From DATLFA01 sp039934635 (GTDB lineage: Bacteria > Actinomycetota > Acidimicrobiia > Acidimicrobiales > WLNW01), in assembly GCA_039934635.1 (NCBI GenBank), contig JBDTLT010000013.1, positions 1 through 57,497 on the forward strand: 57,497 bases of DNA. The letters are read 5' to 3'. This document shows positions 15,948 through 23,443 of this stretch, piece after piece. The notes under the pieces were generated by a model. It worked only from the letters and a program-made list of their open reading frames with translations, did not search any database and was not told where the DNA came from. Position 1 is the first letter of the stretch. The number at the start of each line of letters is the position of its first letter. A program made the position numbers and the translations under genes.

Positions 15948-16837
15948 TGGCCACTGATGCGCTCGAGGGCAAGGTCATGATCGAGGTGCGCTGCAACGAG
16001 TACACGATGCGGGATCGCAATCCCCACGTGCCGTGGTCAGCGGTCGAGATCGCCGAGGACGCTGCTCGTTGCCGCGAGGCCGGCGCGTCGGTGGTGCACT
16101 ACCACGCACGCAATGCCGACACGGGCGCGGCGTCATGGGATGTCGTCGACTACGCCGCCGTGATCAAAGAGATTCGCGCCGCGTGCGACGTGTTGATCAA
16201 CCCGACATTGGGCGCGTCGACGATCCCTGATCCCGAAGTCCGCGTCGCGCACATTCCCGAGCTCGCATCCGATCCGACGACGCGTCCCGACATCGCACCC
16301 GTCGACCTCGGCAGCTTCAACATCGATCCGTACGACCGGGCGTCCAAGACGTTCCGCAACGAAGAGCTCGTATACCGCACGACCGTCAAAGGCCTGCGCC
16401 ACGAGATCGATCGCATTCGCGGTGCGGGTGTTGCGGTGCAGGCGGTGTTGTGGACGGTCGGCAGCGCGCGGTTGCTCGGCGCGTTCATGGACATGGGCGT
16501 GCTGCCCGAACCCGCGCTCGCGGAGATCACGTTGTCCGACGGTTGGTTGTCGACGCACCCCGGCACATTGCGGGGGCTGCAGGCGATGGTCGAATTCCTG
16601 CCCGAGCGCTCGATGGCGTGGTCGGTGGGGCTCTTCGGCGGCAACTTGTTGAAGCTGGTGACACCGACCGTCGAGATGGGCGGCCATATCTCCATCGGCC
16701 TCGGCGACTATCCCTATCTCGAGCTCGGTTCACCCACGAATGCAGAGGTCGTGGCCGAGGTCGTCCGCATGTGCCGCGCTGCGGGTCGTGAGCCGGCAAC
16801 ACCCGACGACGTGCGTTCCGCGCTGCGATTGCCGTGA
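15947..16837 (+). CDS. BKACE-family protein (3-keto-5-aminohexanoate cleavage enzyme-like)
   Basis: A 296-residue TIM-barrel protein of the DUF849/BKACE family. It shows M-I-E-V-R-C-N-E near the start, the zinc-binding H-Y-H-A-R-N motif, N-P-T-L-G-A-S, and W-S-V-G-L-F-G-G-N. BKACE enzymes condense a beta-keto acid with acetyl-CoA to give acetoacetate and a CoA ester; the founding member acts in lysine fermentation, but the family is broad, so the substrate is not assigned. It is embedded between rsmA and ispE with overlaps on both sides (TGATG and GTGA), an unusual insertion into that conserved pair. Confidence 0.8.
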   Translation: MATDALEGKVMIEVRCNEYTMRDRNPHVPWSAVEIAEDAARCREAGASVVHYHARNADTGAASWDVVDYAAVIKEIRAACDVLINPTLGASTIPDPEVRVAHIPELASDPTTRPDIAPVDLGSFNIDPYDRASKTFRNEELVYRTTVKGLRHEIDRIRGAGVAVQAVLWTVGSARLLGAFMDMGVLPEPALAEITLSDGWLSTHPGTLRGLQAMVEFLPERSMAWSVGLFGGNLLKLVTPTVEMGGHISIGLGDYPYLELGSPTNAEVVAEVVRMCRAAGREPATPDDVRSALRLP

Positions 16838-17568
16838 CGGTCTTCGTCGCTCCCGCGAAACTGACGGTGTCGCTGCGCATGGTCGGCGTGCGCGCCGACG
16901 GCTTTCACCTCATCGACGCGGAGATGGTGACGCTCGACGTCGTCGACACGTTGTTCGTCAGCGAGGGCGACGCCCTGGAGATCGTCGACGAAGCCAGTGG
17001 CGAGGGCATGCCGGTCGACGACGGCGACGACAACCTCGTGCGCCGCGCGCTGCGGCTTTGCAACCGGCGGGCGAACGTGCGCGTGCACAAACGAATTCGC
17101 GCCGGCGCCGGGCTCGGCGGTGGCTCGGCCGATGCCGCGGCGATCTTGCGCTGGGCCGGCTATGACGACGTGATCGAGGCGGCATCGATCGGCGCCGACG
17201 TCGCGTTCTGTCTCGTCGGTGGCCGCGCCCGGGTTCGCGGCATCGGTGAGATCGTCGAACCGTTGCCGTTCGCGGTGCGCACCTACACGCTGCTCACGCC
17301 GCCGTTCGGTTGTTCGACGCCGGCGGTGTACGCCAAGTGGGATGCGCTCGGTGGTCCGCATGGCGCGCACGGCAACGATCTCGAACCGGCGGCGCTCGCG
17401 GTCGAGCCGCGCCTAGAGGAGTATCGCGACGCGCTGGCCAAGGCGAGCGGACGGCGTCCGCAATTGGCGGGCAGTGGCAGCACGTGGTTCGTCGAAGGCG
17501 CGCATCCCGGTGAAGGACGTGTGGTGGCGCGCACCGTTGCCGCGCCGAAGCGCGCCGAAGTCAGCTAA
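16834..17568 (+). CDS. ispE: 4-diphosphocytidyl-2-C-methyl-D-erythritol kinase
   Basis: A GHMP kinase of 244 residues. The N-terminal A-P-A-K-L-T-V-S-L-R-M carries the family's P-A-K-(I/L)-N-L-type motif with N replaced by T. The ATP loop reads I-R-A-G-A-G-L-G-G-G-S-A-D-A-A-A. The C-terminal G-S-G-S-T-W-F matches the G-(S/T)-G-(S/A)-(T/C) motif. It phosphorylates CDP-methylerythritol in the MEP route to isoprenoids. At 244 residues it is shorter than most IspE (~280-310), with reduced middle loops, but all three motifs are intact. GTG 16834 overlaps the upstream stop by 4 bp. Confidence 0.92.
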   Translation: MTVFVAPAKLTVSLRMVGVRADGFHLIDAEMVTLDVVDTLFVSEGDALEIVDEASGEGMPVDDGDDNLVRRALRLCNRRANVRVHKRIRAGAGLGGGSADAAAILRWAGYDDVIEAASIGADVAFCLVGGRARVRGIGEIVEPLPFAVRTYTLLTPPFGCSTPAVYAKWDALGGPHGAHGNDLEPAALAVEPRLEEYRDALAKASGRRPQLAGSGSTWFVEGAHPGEGRVVARTVAAPKRAEVS

Positions 17569-17590
17569 GAAAGAAGTAACGGAAGCAGGC

Positions 17591-17692
17591 TTACTTGCCG
17601 GCTCGACGGCGTTGGAAGCGCGTCTTACGAAGCATCTTCTTGTGCTTCTTCTTGCGCATTCGTTTGCGCCGTTTTTTGACCAGAGAACCCAT
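17591..17692 (-). CDS. Small basic ribosomal protein, bS22 / AURKAIP1-COX24 family
   Basis: A 33-residue protein, M-G-S-L-V-K-K-R-R-K-R-M followed by K-K-K-H-K-K and L-R-(K/R)-T-R-x-Q-R-R. This is the consensus of the very small actinobacterial 30S protein known as bS22 (AURKAIP1/COX24 domain). It is nearly all Lys and Arg and would bind 16S rRNA. It is convergent with ispE and divergent from the FN3-like gene at 17847. Such genes are usually missed because of size; the near-perfect motif makes this call strong. Confidence 0.88.
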   Translation of the reverse strand: MGSLVKKRRKRMRKKKHKKMLRKTRFQRRRAGK

Positions 17693-17750
17693 CGCGGGCG
17701 ACACGGTAGCGGGTCATCAGGTCGGTTCCAAACTTCTAGCGCGTATGAAT

Positions 17751-17766
17751 TGAGTCGTTCGACTCA
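17751..17766. promoter_or_regulatory. Inverted repeat in a divergent promoter region
   Basis: TGAGTCG-TT-CGACTCA lies between the divergent bS22 gene (start 17692) and the FN3-like gene (start 17847). It could be an operator or a short hairpin in a 5' leader. No regulator can be named. Confidence 0.35.
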
Positions 17767-17846
17767 GTCGGGAGGTGAAATCGGCCCTTGCGGCCGGCGT
17801 TGTCACTGTCGGGCAAATCAACATCCGACACGAAAGGAACCGCTCG

Positions 17847-18770
17847 ATGAAGCGTTCTCTGCTTTCCGGCGGCATCGGTATCGCCGTGCTCGCCGTCACC
17901 ATCCCCGCCGGCGCAGTGATCCAGAACCAGGTCAGCCGCCCTCACATCGAGCCCGCGGCCGATGTGGTGGTCGTGGATCTGCCGACGACCACCATCGAGG
18001 CGACGACCACCCGGTCCGAACCGACCGAGCCCCCCAAGACCGAGCCGGTGCGCCCGCCGACCACCGAAGCGGCCCCTGAGCCCACGGTTACCCGCCCGGT
18101 CGAACCGAAGCCGGTGAATTTCGAGCTTCGCCTGGAATGTGGCACCCGATCGGTCGAAAACGCAGTCATGAACGTGTGCCATTGGGGAGAGCCCAATGTC
18201 GACGGAGTCAAGGGGTACAAGGTCTGGCGCGCCATCGGCGACAACGCCCGTGAGGTCATCGGCCGCACCGAGACCCACGAATGGTCAGAGCGCAACGCCA
18301 AGGCCGGTCTCCGTTATGCCTACGCGGTCGAGGCCGTCGGTGAGGGTGGCGTGTCGTTGGGCTACAGCAACACCATGGTGGTCGCCCTGCCGGTACCACC
18401 GGTGGCGCTCAAGCTGACCTGTGTCCCGCGTGTGATCGAGTCGAAGCTCGGCGTGGTGTGTGAGTGGTCCGCGGTAGAACGCGACAACGTGCGGGCGTAT
18501 CAACTCTGGCGCAAGGTGGGAGACGGTGCTCGCGAACTGGTAACGACGGTGCCCGCCGGTGCGCAGCGGCGCTACTTCGACATCAACGTGCAGCGCGGTC
18601 AGAACATCGTCTACACGGTCGTGGCCGTCGACGGTGACGGTGCGGTGATCATCGGCAGTGACGGCGTAAGGGTCACGATCCCGAACGAGACGCCGACGAC
18701 CACGGTCAAGCCAGTCGAGACGACGACTCGGCCGGCGGGATCCGAACCGACCACCACAGTCGGGAAGTGA
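17847..18770 (+). CDS. Exported protein with two cysteine-paired FN3-like domains
   Basis: The protein has 307 residues. ATG 17847 follows GAAAGGA. An N-terminal hydrophobic segment (~7-23) is a signal peptide or anchor, then a Thr/Pro/Glu linker (~45-90). Two homologous domains follow, each opening L-x-L-x-C and V-C-x-W, then Y-(K/Q)-(V/L)-W-R-x-(I/V)-G-D and Y-(A/T)-V-x-A-V: fibronectin type III-like with an added Cys pair, oxidised outside the cell. A Thr-rich tail ends the protein. It overlaps the following sigma-factor gene (GTGATG at 18767), so it is part of a three-gene module. It may be an adhesin-like sensor; the function is not known. Confidence 0.7.
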   Translation: MKRSLLSGGIGIAVLAVTIPAGAVIQNQVSRPHIEPAADVVVVDLPTTTIEATTTRSEPTEPPKTEPVRPPTTEAAPEPTVTRPVEPKPVNFELRLECGTRSVENAVMNVCHWGEPNVDGVKGYKVWRAIGDNAREVIGRTETHEWSERNAKAGLRYAYAVEAVGEGGVSLGYSNTMVVALPVPPVALKLTCVPRVIESKLGVVCEWSAVERDNVRAYQLWRKVGDGARELVTTVPAGAQRRYFDINVQRGQNIVYTVVAVDGDGAVIIGSDGVRVTIPNETPTTTVKPVETTTRPAGSEPTTTVGK

Positions 18771-19429
18771 TGCTCGAGGCGTCTGCTGGATCGTTGCCGA
18801 TCACGGAGTCGGATGATGCGGTGGTCTTCCCAGCGAAGACTGCCGCATCAACCGCGTCCGAAGCAGACGAACGGGCTTTGGTCGAACGGGCACGTCACGA
18901 CAGCCGCGCCTTCGCCGAGCTCTATCGAAGGTACGTGAACCGCGTGTACGCCTTCGCCTACAAACGCAGCGGATCGACGCAAGTGGCAGAGGACGTCACA
19001 TCGACGACATTCGAACGGGCGTTGCGCGGCATGCCGACCTTCGAATGGCGCAGCGGCGGGTTCGCGGCGTGGCTGTTTCGCATCGCCGCGAATGAGCTGA
19101 CCAATCACTACCGACAGCAGGGGCGCTCGTCGTCGCACAAGGCACAGCGGGCCTTTCGCATGTACGTGTCAGACGCGGTCAGCGGCGGCGAATTCGACCG
19201 CATCGAGCGCATGGGTTCGACCGACGTGATCCGTGAAGCGATGACTGATCTCAATGACCGGTATCAACAGGTCATCGCGCTGCGATTCCTGTCGGGGTTG
19301 AGCCACGACGACGCCGCTAGAGCAATGGGGATGTCGAAACCGGTGATGGCCGTGACGTTGCACAGGGCCGTGGCGGCGCTGCGCAAGGCCATCGACGAGA
19401 GGGGAGGGCGAGATGGTCACCAAGTATGA
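18767..19429 (+). CDS. RNA polymerase sigma factor (sigma-70 family, ECF-like)
   Basis: The protein has 220 residues. An unusual ~40-residue acidic N-terminal extension precedes region 2 (F-A-E-L-Y-R-R-Y-V-N-R-V-Y-A-F-A, then T-F-E-R-A-L-R and W-L-F-R-I-A-A-N-E-L). Region 4 is D-R-Y-Q-Q-V-I-A-L-R-F-L-S-G-L-S with the helix-turn-helix D-D-A-A-R-A-M-G-M-S. There is no region 3. It starts at GTG 18767 or ATG 18770, both overlapping the FN3-like stop, and overlaps the next gene by 17 bp. The sandwich position implies it answers to, or controls, the two flanking membrane/secreted proteins. Confidence 0.88.
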   Translation: MMLEASAGSLPITESDDAVVFPAKTAASTASEADERALVERARHDSRAFAELYRRYVNRVYAFAYKRSGSTQVAEDVTSTTFERALRGMPTFEWRSGGFAAWLFRIAANELTNHYRQQGRSSSHKAQRAFRMYVSDAVSGGEFDRIERMGSTDVIREAMTDLNDRYQQVIALRFLSGLSHDDAARAMGMSKPVMAVTLHRAVAALRKAIDERGGRDGHQV

Positions 19430-20411
19430 AGTGAACCGCCAGCTGGTCGAGATGGGGGAGGTCGACGTGGTCGGCCCGCCACGCGACTTCGTCGATTCGT
19501 TGGCGCAGCGCCTCGATGCGATTGCGTCGACCCGAGCCGAGTATGCGCCGCATCTCAACCCTCAGCGTCGCCCGCGTGCCAAGCGGATGGTGTTCGCTCC
19601 GGCGTTTGCCGCGCTGGTTCTCGTGGTCGGCGCGATCATCGTCACTGTCGACAACGGCTCGCCTGCCTACGCGCTCGACGATCCCTTCAACGTGCAAGTT
19701 CAACTGGCCGACGGTCGATTCGTCGACGGCACCGATGGGCTCAAGATCTCGAAAGGATCGACTGTGGTCGTCGGCGCCGGAGGGTCCGTGCGCATTCGTG
19801 ATCACGTCTACCGCGAGGGAGACGTGGTCGTGATTGGCGAACGCGGCCCTGAGGTCGCAGATCATCTCGACGTCGTCGTGTCGACGACACGGACAGAGCC
19901 GACGGTCTCGACGACCGAACGGGTGGCGACCACGCAACCCACGACGACGCAAGCGCCGACCGCCGTTCGTGAACCCGAGCCGACAGTGGCACCGCGACCG
20001 GTCGAGCCGGTTCCCACCACGCGCGTCGAAGCGCCCGCGACGACACGCGCCCCCGAGACCACGCGTGCCGCGACTACCACCACTCGTCCGCTCGTCTCGA
20101 TGGAACTCGGCGCGCAACGCGTCGAGCTGTCGAGTCAGGTGGCACTGTCATGGAGCGCGGTCGCCGGCGCGGCGAAATATGTGGTCGTGCGCACGGTAGC
20201 GGTGAGCGGTGCGACACCGGCCGAGCCCGTGTATCCACCGGTCGCGCCGACAACGCTGGTCGCGCAGAAGACGACGCTCACGCACACCGATGTCGCCGAG
20301 GCGGTAGAGGGAACGCCCATCACTGCGGCCCGCTACCGCGTCGTCGCGCTCGACTCGACGGGCAAGGTCATCGGGTCCAGCCGGTTCGTGCAGGTCAACC
20401 TGCCCCGATAA
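19413..20411 (+). CDS. Membrane-anchored sigma-factor partner with external FecR-like and FN3-like parts
   Basis: The protein has 332 residues: a ~60-residue cytoplasmic N-terminus, one membrane segment (~63-78, F-A-A-L-V-L-V-V-G-A-I-I-V-T-V), an external segment (L-A-D-G-R-F-V-D-G, V-V-V-G-A-G-G-S-V-R-I) with the repetitive beta pattern of FecR-type domains, a Thr/Pro linker, and a C-terminal FN3-like domain (V-A-L-S-W-S-A-V-A-G-A-A-K-Y). Its overlap with the sigma gene and single-pass topology fit an anti-sigma factor. There is no zinc-type H-x3-C-x2-C motif, so the anti-sigma role is inferred from context only. Confidence 0.65.
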   Translation: MVTKYEVNRQLVEMGEVDVVGPPRDFVDSLAQRLDAIASTRAEYAPHLNPQRRPRAKRMVFAPAFAALVLVVGAIIVTVDNGSPAYALDDPFNVQVQLADGRFVDGTDGLKISKGSTVVVGAGGSVRIRDHVYREGDVVVIGERGPEVADHLDVVVSTTRTEPTVSTTERVATTQPTTTQAPTAVREPEPTVAPRPVEPVPTTRVEAPATTRAPETTRAATTTTRPLVSMELGAQRVELSSQVALSWSAVAGAAKYVVVRTVAVSGATPAEPVYPPVAPTTLVAQKTTLTHTDVAEAVEGTPITAARYRVVALDSTGKVIGSSRFVQVNLPR

Positions 20412-20455
20412 GGGTGCCGGTATCGTCGCCGGTCGCGGTAGGGTTAGCCGGTCTT

Positions 20456-20531
20456 TGGCGGGTAGTTCAGTTGGCAGAACGCCTGACTTTGGATCAGGAG
20501 GTCGCAGGTTCGAAACCTGCCCCGCCAGCCA
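20456..20531 (+). tRNA. tRNA-Gln (anticodon TTG)
   Basis: A complete cloverleaf: acceptor TGGCGGG/CCCGCCA, D arm GTTC/GAAC, anticodon stem CCTGA/TCAGG with loop CTTTGGA (anticodon TTG), T arm GCAGG/CCTGC with loop TTCGAAA. The body is 73 nt (20456-20528), G discriminator, with an encoded CCA at 20529-20531. It reads CAA and, by wobble, CAG. Confidence 0.97.
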
Positions 20532-20603
20532 AGACCCTTCGCCGCGGTGCCCTGCGGACGACCTCTGTGGGGATCCGCCCACCAGACGCCTGTCAACAGG
20601 TGA

Positions 20604-20996
20604 TCAGATCACACGTATGACGCAGCGGGTGCCGGGAGATTTGGCGAGTCGATTGTCGGCTGTCAATAGCTCGCATTGCAGGGCTTCCGCGAGCGCGATG
20701 TAGGTAGCGTCGTATGCGGTCACGTTTGCTCGCAGTTCGTAGGCGCGCCGCATCAGCGGCAGCGTTGGGTACCGCTCCAGCGCCATTGCTTCGAGATCGC
20801 CGATTGCGGTGGAGAACCGGCGCGCGGTGATCGTCCCGGCGATCCAGCGTTTGCGTAACACGGCAACGGTTTCGACATCAACAAGATCGGGCGCGGATAG
20901 ATCGCCCGCCGCGCGTAGCGCACGCCGTGAGCGTTGCCCATCAGCCCCGTCATCGCCGACGACGTTGGCCAGCACTGACGCATCGACCACGATCAA
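20604..20996 (-). CDS. vapC: VapC-family PIN-domain ribonuclease toxin
   Basis: The protein has 130 residues, one PIN domain. The acidic metal-binding residues are present: D5 in V-V-D-A-S, E42 in V-D-V-E-T-V, D96 in A-Y-D-A-T-Y, D114 in T-A-D-N-R. VapC toxins cleave tRNA or rRNA when freed from VapB. The start overlaps the stop of the antitoxin gene by 4 bp. The pair lies 73 bp beyond tRNA-Gln and points towards it, a position often used by acquired modules. The RNA target is unknown. Confidence 0.92.
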   Translation of the reverse strand: MIVVDASVLANVVGDDGADGQRSRRALRAAGDLSAPDLVDVETVAVLRKRWIAGTITARRFSTAIGDLEAMALERYPTLPLMRRAYELRANVTAYDATYIALAEALQCELLTADNRLAKSPGTRCVIRVI

Positions 20997-21223
20997 CGGC
21001 GACCCCGCTCTTCCACGAGATCCTCAACCGCCTGCGCGAGGCCGACCCGGCCACCGTGTCGGCGTTCGATCCGATCGAGTACCTCATCGAGACTGGGTCG
21101 CTGAGCGAGCCGGCTGAGCTCTCCGACGAGGTACTGCTGCAGCGACTGTCCACGACGTTCGGCTCGACGCTGCAGTGCGGCGTGGACGTCGTCGGGCAAA
21201 CCTCGAACCAACACATTGGGCAT
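20993..21223 (-). CDS. vapB: VapB/FitA-type ribbon-helix-helix antitoxin
   Basis: The protein has 76 residues. The N-terminus, V-L-V-R-G-L-P-D-D-V-H-A-A-L, and then A-x-R-R-G-Q-S-L-Q-Q-Y-L, is the FitA/VapB ribbon-helix-helix DNA-binding pattern. The C-terminal half is charged and would wrap the VapC active site. It precedes and overlaps vapC, as usual. The start ATG (21221-21223) lies six bases after a -10-like element, so the message is probably leaderless. Autoregulation by binding the promoter palindrome at 21228-21236 is likely. Confidence 0.9.
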   Translation of the reverse strand: MPNVLVRGLPDDVHAALQRRAERRGQSLQQYLVGELSRLAQRPSLDEVLDRIERRHGGRVGLAQAVEDLVEERGRR

Positions 21224-21227
21224 GCTT

Positions 21228-21258
21228 GCATTATGCTATCACTCCGAGAAAATTGCAA
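21228..21258 (-). promoter_or_regulatory. vapBC promoter with overlapping palindrome
   Basis: On the minus strand TTGCAA (21253-21258) and CATAAT (21230-21235) are spaced by 17 bases. A perfect palindrome GCAT-T-ATGC (21228-21236) covers the -10 box, a logical VapB operator. Transcription would start at or next to the ATG of vapB. Confidence 0.6.
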
Positions 21259-21503
21259 CACGAATGCGTACATGTCGCCGAACGTCGCGTCGGCGGCAGT
21301 CGGCGTTGCGGCCCCGCAGATCCAACGGTGTGGTCTTTTCAACGCGGGCGCTCGCGCTTGCCCGCCGGGTGCAGCGATCGCAGCGCGCCAGTCTCCCTGC
21401 GCTTAGCCGATACTTGGACTGACGGTACCCAGCGCTGCGCGGCTCCCATGGGTGACCGGTGAGTGCGAGCTCGCGTACCGCTGGCGCCAACTAGGTAACC
21501 CGC

Positions 21504-22529
21504 TCAAGACTTTGTGAACTCGGAGATTTTGTACGGCAGATCGTCGATGCCGACCAACGTGACGGCAACGGTGGACACCGACGCGCCGCGTGCGACGTCG
21601 ACTGTGCAGGCGACGATGGCTTGTCCGAGTACCGATCGACAGTCGAAGACGCCACCTTCGGTGCGGGCGACAGGGCGGCCTATGACCGTGACCGTGACCG
21701 GTCCGGCGGTGGCGAGGAGTTTTGCCTTTTCGTTCAGCTCAGTGGGTCGGTTGGGGACGGCAGTTCTTGTGGCCAACGAATCACCGAATAGCTGCGTCGT
21801 CACGAGGTCTTCCACTGAGTCACCGCGGATCGCTCGCTCGACGAACACGATTGCCATTTGCAAGGGAGAGAAGAAGAAGCCGTCGACGAGGTAACGCTGA
21901 TGCTGCGGATCCCCTTGATCAGGAATCATAAAGACAGACACCGTCAGCGGTGACGCGGTTCCGCGGAGGATTCTGATGTCGCACGCGAAGTGAACGTCGC
22001 CGGCGAAGTAGCAACCAGGCGTTGAAGAGTCTGCGCCGGCGACGCTCGGCGCGAGTTCAATCGAGGCGACGGCGGGCAGTCCGCGTAGGACAGCGGTGTT
22101 GACGAAGAGCTTTGCTGCTGTGTCCGGCGCCGGCTCGGTTCCCCCTTCTGGGCCGGTAAAGCGATAGTCGGCGGCGATGGATTCGAGTCGACACCCGGAG
22201 GTGGCCAGCCGTGCGAACCTCAGGGCGACGGAAGCCGCGTCGCCCAATTCGTTCATGTCGCAGGCCGTCGTCGCCGAGGATGGCGGTGCCCTTGTTGTCG
22301 TGGGCACGGATGTCGTAGTGCTCGACGCTGGGGCGGTGGACGACGGTGTCGTGACATTTGAATTCGACTCGCTGATCGTCGTTCCCTCGTTTGACGCGTC
22401 GCTACCGCAGGACGCAACGGTCAGCGCGGCAATCACCACGAGGCCAAACAACGCGTTTCCGCCGACACCGGCCTTGCGCACAGCCCGCCTCCAGTCCGCC
22501 AAGTATGACGCAGCCGAGACGTGGTTCAT
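21504..22529 (-). CDS. Lipoprotein of unknown function with Thr/Ser-rich linker
   Basis: I place the start at ATG 22527-22529 (M-N-H-V-S), giving 341 residues. A basic N-terminus, a hydrophobic helix and a lipobox V-A-S-C mark it as a lipoprotein. A Ser/Thr/Pro linker follows (about 45-90). The rest contains five or six Cys and two segments with a similar plan: "C-(Y/R) ... V-x-C-(D/T)-(I/V)" (C-Y-F-A-G-D-V-H-F-A-C-D-I and C-R-S-V-L-G-Q-A-I-V-A-C-T-V). That suggests two related small domains. I do not recognise the family. The 280 bp between it and vapB hold only the vapB promoter as far as I can see. Confidence 0.6.
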   Translation of the reverse strand: MNHVSAASYLADWRRAVRKAGVGGNALFGLVVIAALTVASCGSDASNEGTTISESNSNVTTPSSTAPASSTTTSVPTTTRAPPSSATTACDMNELGDAASVALRFARLATSGCRLESIAADYRFTGPEGGTEPAPDTAAKLFVNTAVLRGLPAVASIELAPSVAGADSSTPGCYFAGDVHFACDIRILRGTASPLTVSVFMIPDQGDPQHQRYLVDGFFFSPLQMAIVFVERAIRGDSVEDLVTTQLFGDSLATRTAVPNRPTELNEKAKLLATAGPVTVTVIGRPVARTEGGVFDCRSVLGQAIVACTVDVARGASVSTVAVTLVGIDDLPYKISEFTKS

Positions 22530-22743
22530 TCCATCGGGTCCAACTGACGGCTCACCTTGGTAATGGCCACGGGCCGGCATGGCCTTGAGCAGCCGGGCTC
22601 ACTGGATCAGGACGGCGGGAGCGGGCACGCCTGTCCTCAGGGTGTCAGCTACACCGATGGTGGGAGGGCTGCACTCTCGACGTATCGGCCCTGGCGCGCT
22701 TCGATCACAGAGTGCACATCGCACTTGCGCTCAGGGGGCATAA

Positions 22744-23388
22744 ATGAACAACAAGCGTTGGCTGGTTCCGTTGACGGGACTCCTTTTCCTTCTACTGGCG
22801 ATCGTCGGCTTCGCCGTAGGCGGTCAACCCAAGGATGCGGGTCATCCGGCGCAGGAGATAGCCGACCACTACATCGACAACAAGGGCTCGATCATCCTGG
22901 GCGCGGCGATCCTCGGTGTCGCGGCAGTGGTCCTGGTGTTCTTCGCTGGATACCTGCGGACGGTGATGTACAAAGCGGAAGGTGGCGGCGGCATGTTGTC
23001 GTCGCTGGTACTCGCCGGCGCTTCGATCATGGCGGTGGGGGTGGCGGTCGACGTGTCGCTTCTCTTCGCGATCGCGGAGGCGGCGGATGACATCGAGCCG
23101 ACGTCGGTACAGACCCTCCAAGCTTTCTGGGACAACGACTTCATGCCGATGGCGGTCGGGTTGGTCATATTCCTCCTCTCCGCAGGCATCGCGATTGCCC
23201 GATACGGAGTCCTGCCGAAATGGCTCGGGTGGGTTGCCATCGTTCTCGCCGTCGCCGGGATCACGCCCTTAGGGTTCTTCGCGTTCCTAGCCGGCGGACT
23301 TTGGATCGGTATCGTCAGCGTGTTGCTCGCACTGCGGGAACGACGCCCCGACGCAACGTCGTTCCCCACGAACATCGCGGTCGGCTAG
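22744..23388 (+). CDS. Multi-pass membrane protein, unknown
   Basis: The protein has 214 residues and about six membrane segments: ~6-25, 51-71, 84-105, 132-149, 158-175 and 176-196. The loop after the first segment contains H-P-A-Q-E-I-A-D-H-Y. The ATG follows a weak AGGGGGC site. The layout resembles small DUF4386-type membrane proteins of Actinobacteria, but I cannot name it surely. It is divergent from the lipoprotein at 21504-22529 and convergent with the lipoprotein at 23413, sharing a strong terminator with it. Confidence 0.65.
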   Translation: MNNKRWLVPLTGLLFLLLAIVGFAVGGQPKDAGHPAQEIADHYIDNKGSIILGAAILGVAAVVLVFFAGYLRTVMYKAEGGGGMLSSLVLAGASIMAVGVAVDVSLLFAIAEAADDIEPTSVQTLQAFWDNDFMPMAVGLVIFLLSAGIAIARYGVLPKWLGWVAIVLAVAGITPLGFFAFLAGGLWIGIVSVLLALRERRPDATSFPTNIAVG

Positions 23389-23404
23389 CGACTGCGACAG
23401 TGTC

Positions 23405-23443
23405 GCCGCGATTCAGCCGGATATGACTCGGCTGAATCGCGGC
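23405..23443. terminator. Strong bidirectional terminator hairpin
   Basis: GCCGCGATTCAGCCG (23405-23419) and CGGCTGAATCGCGGC (23429-23443) form a perfect 15-bp stem with a 9-base loop, followed by TTT on the plus strand. It lies between convergent genes, and its 3' arm and loop overlap the last codons of the lipoprotein gene ending at 23413. Confidence 0.7.
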
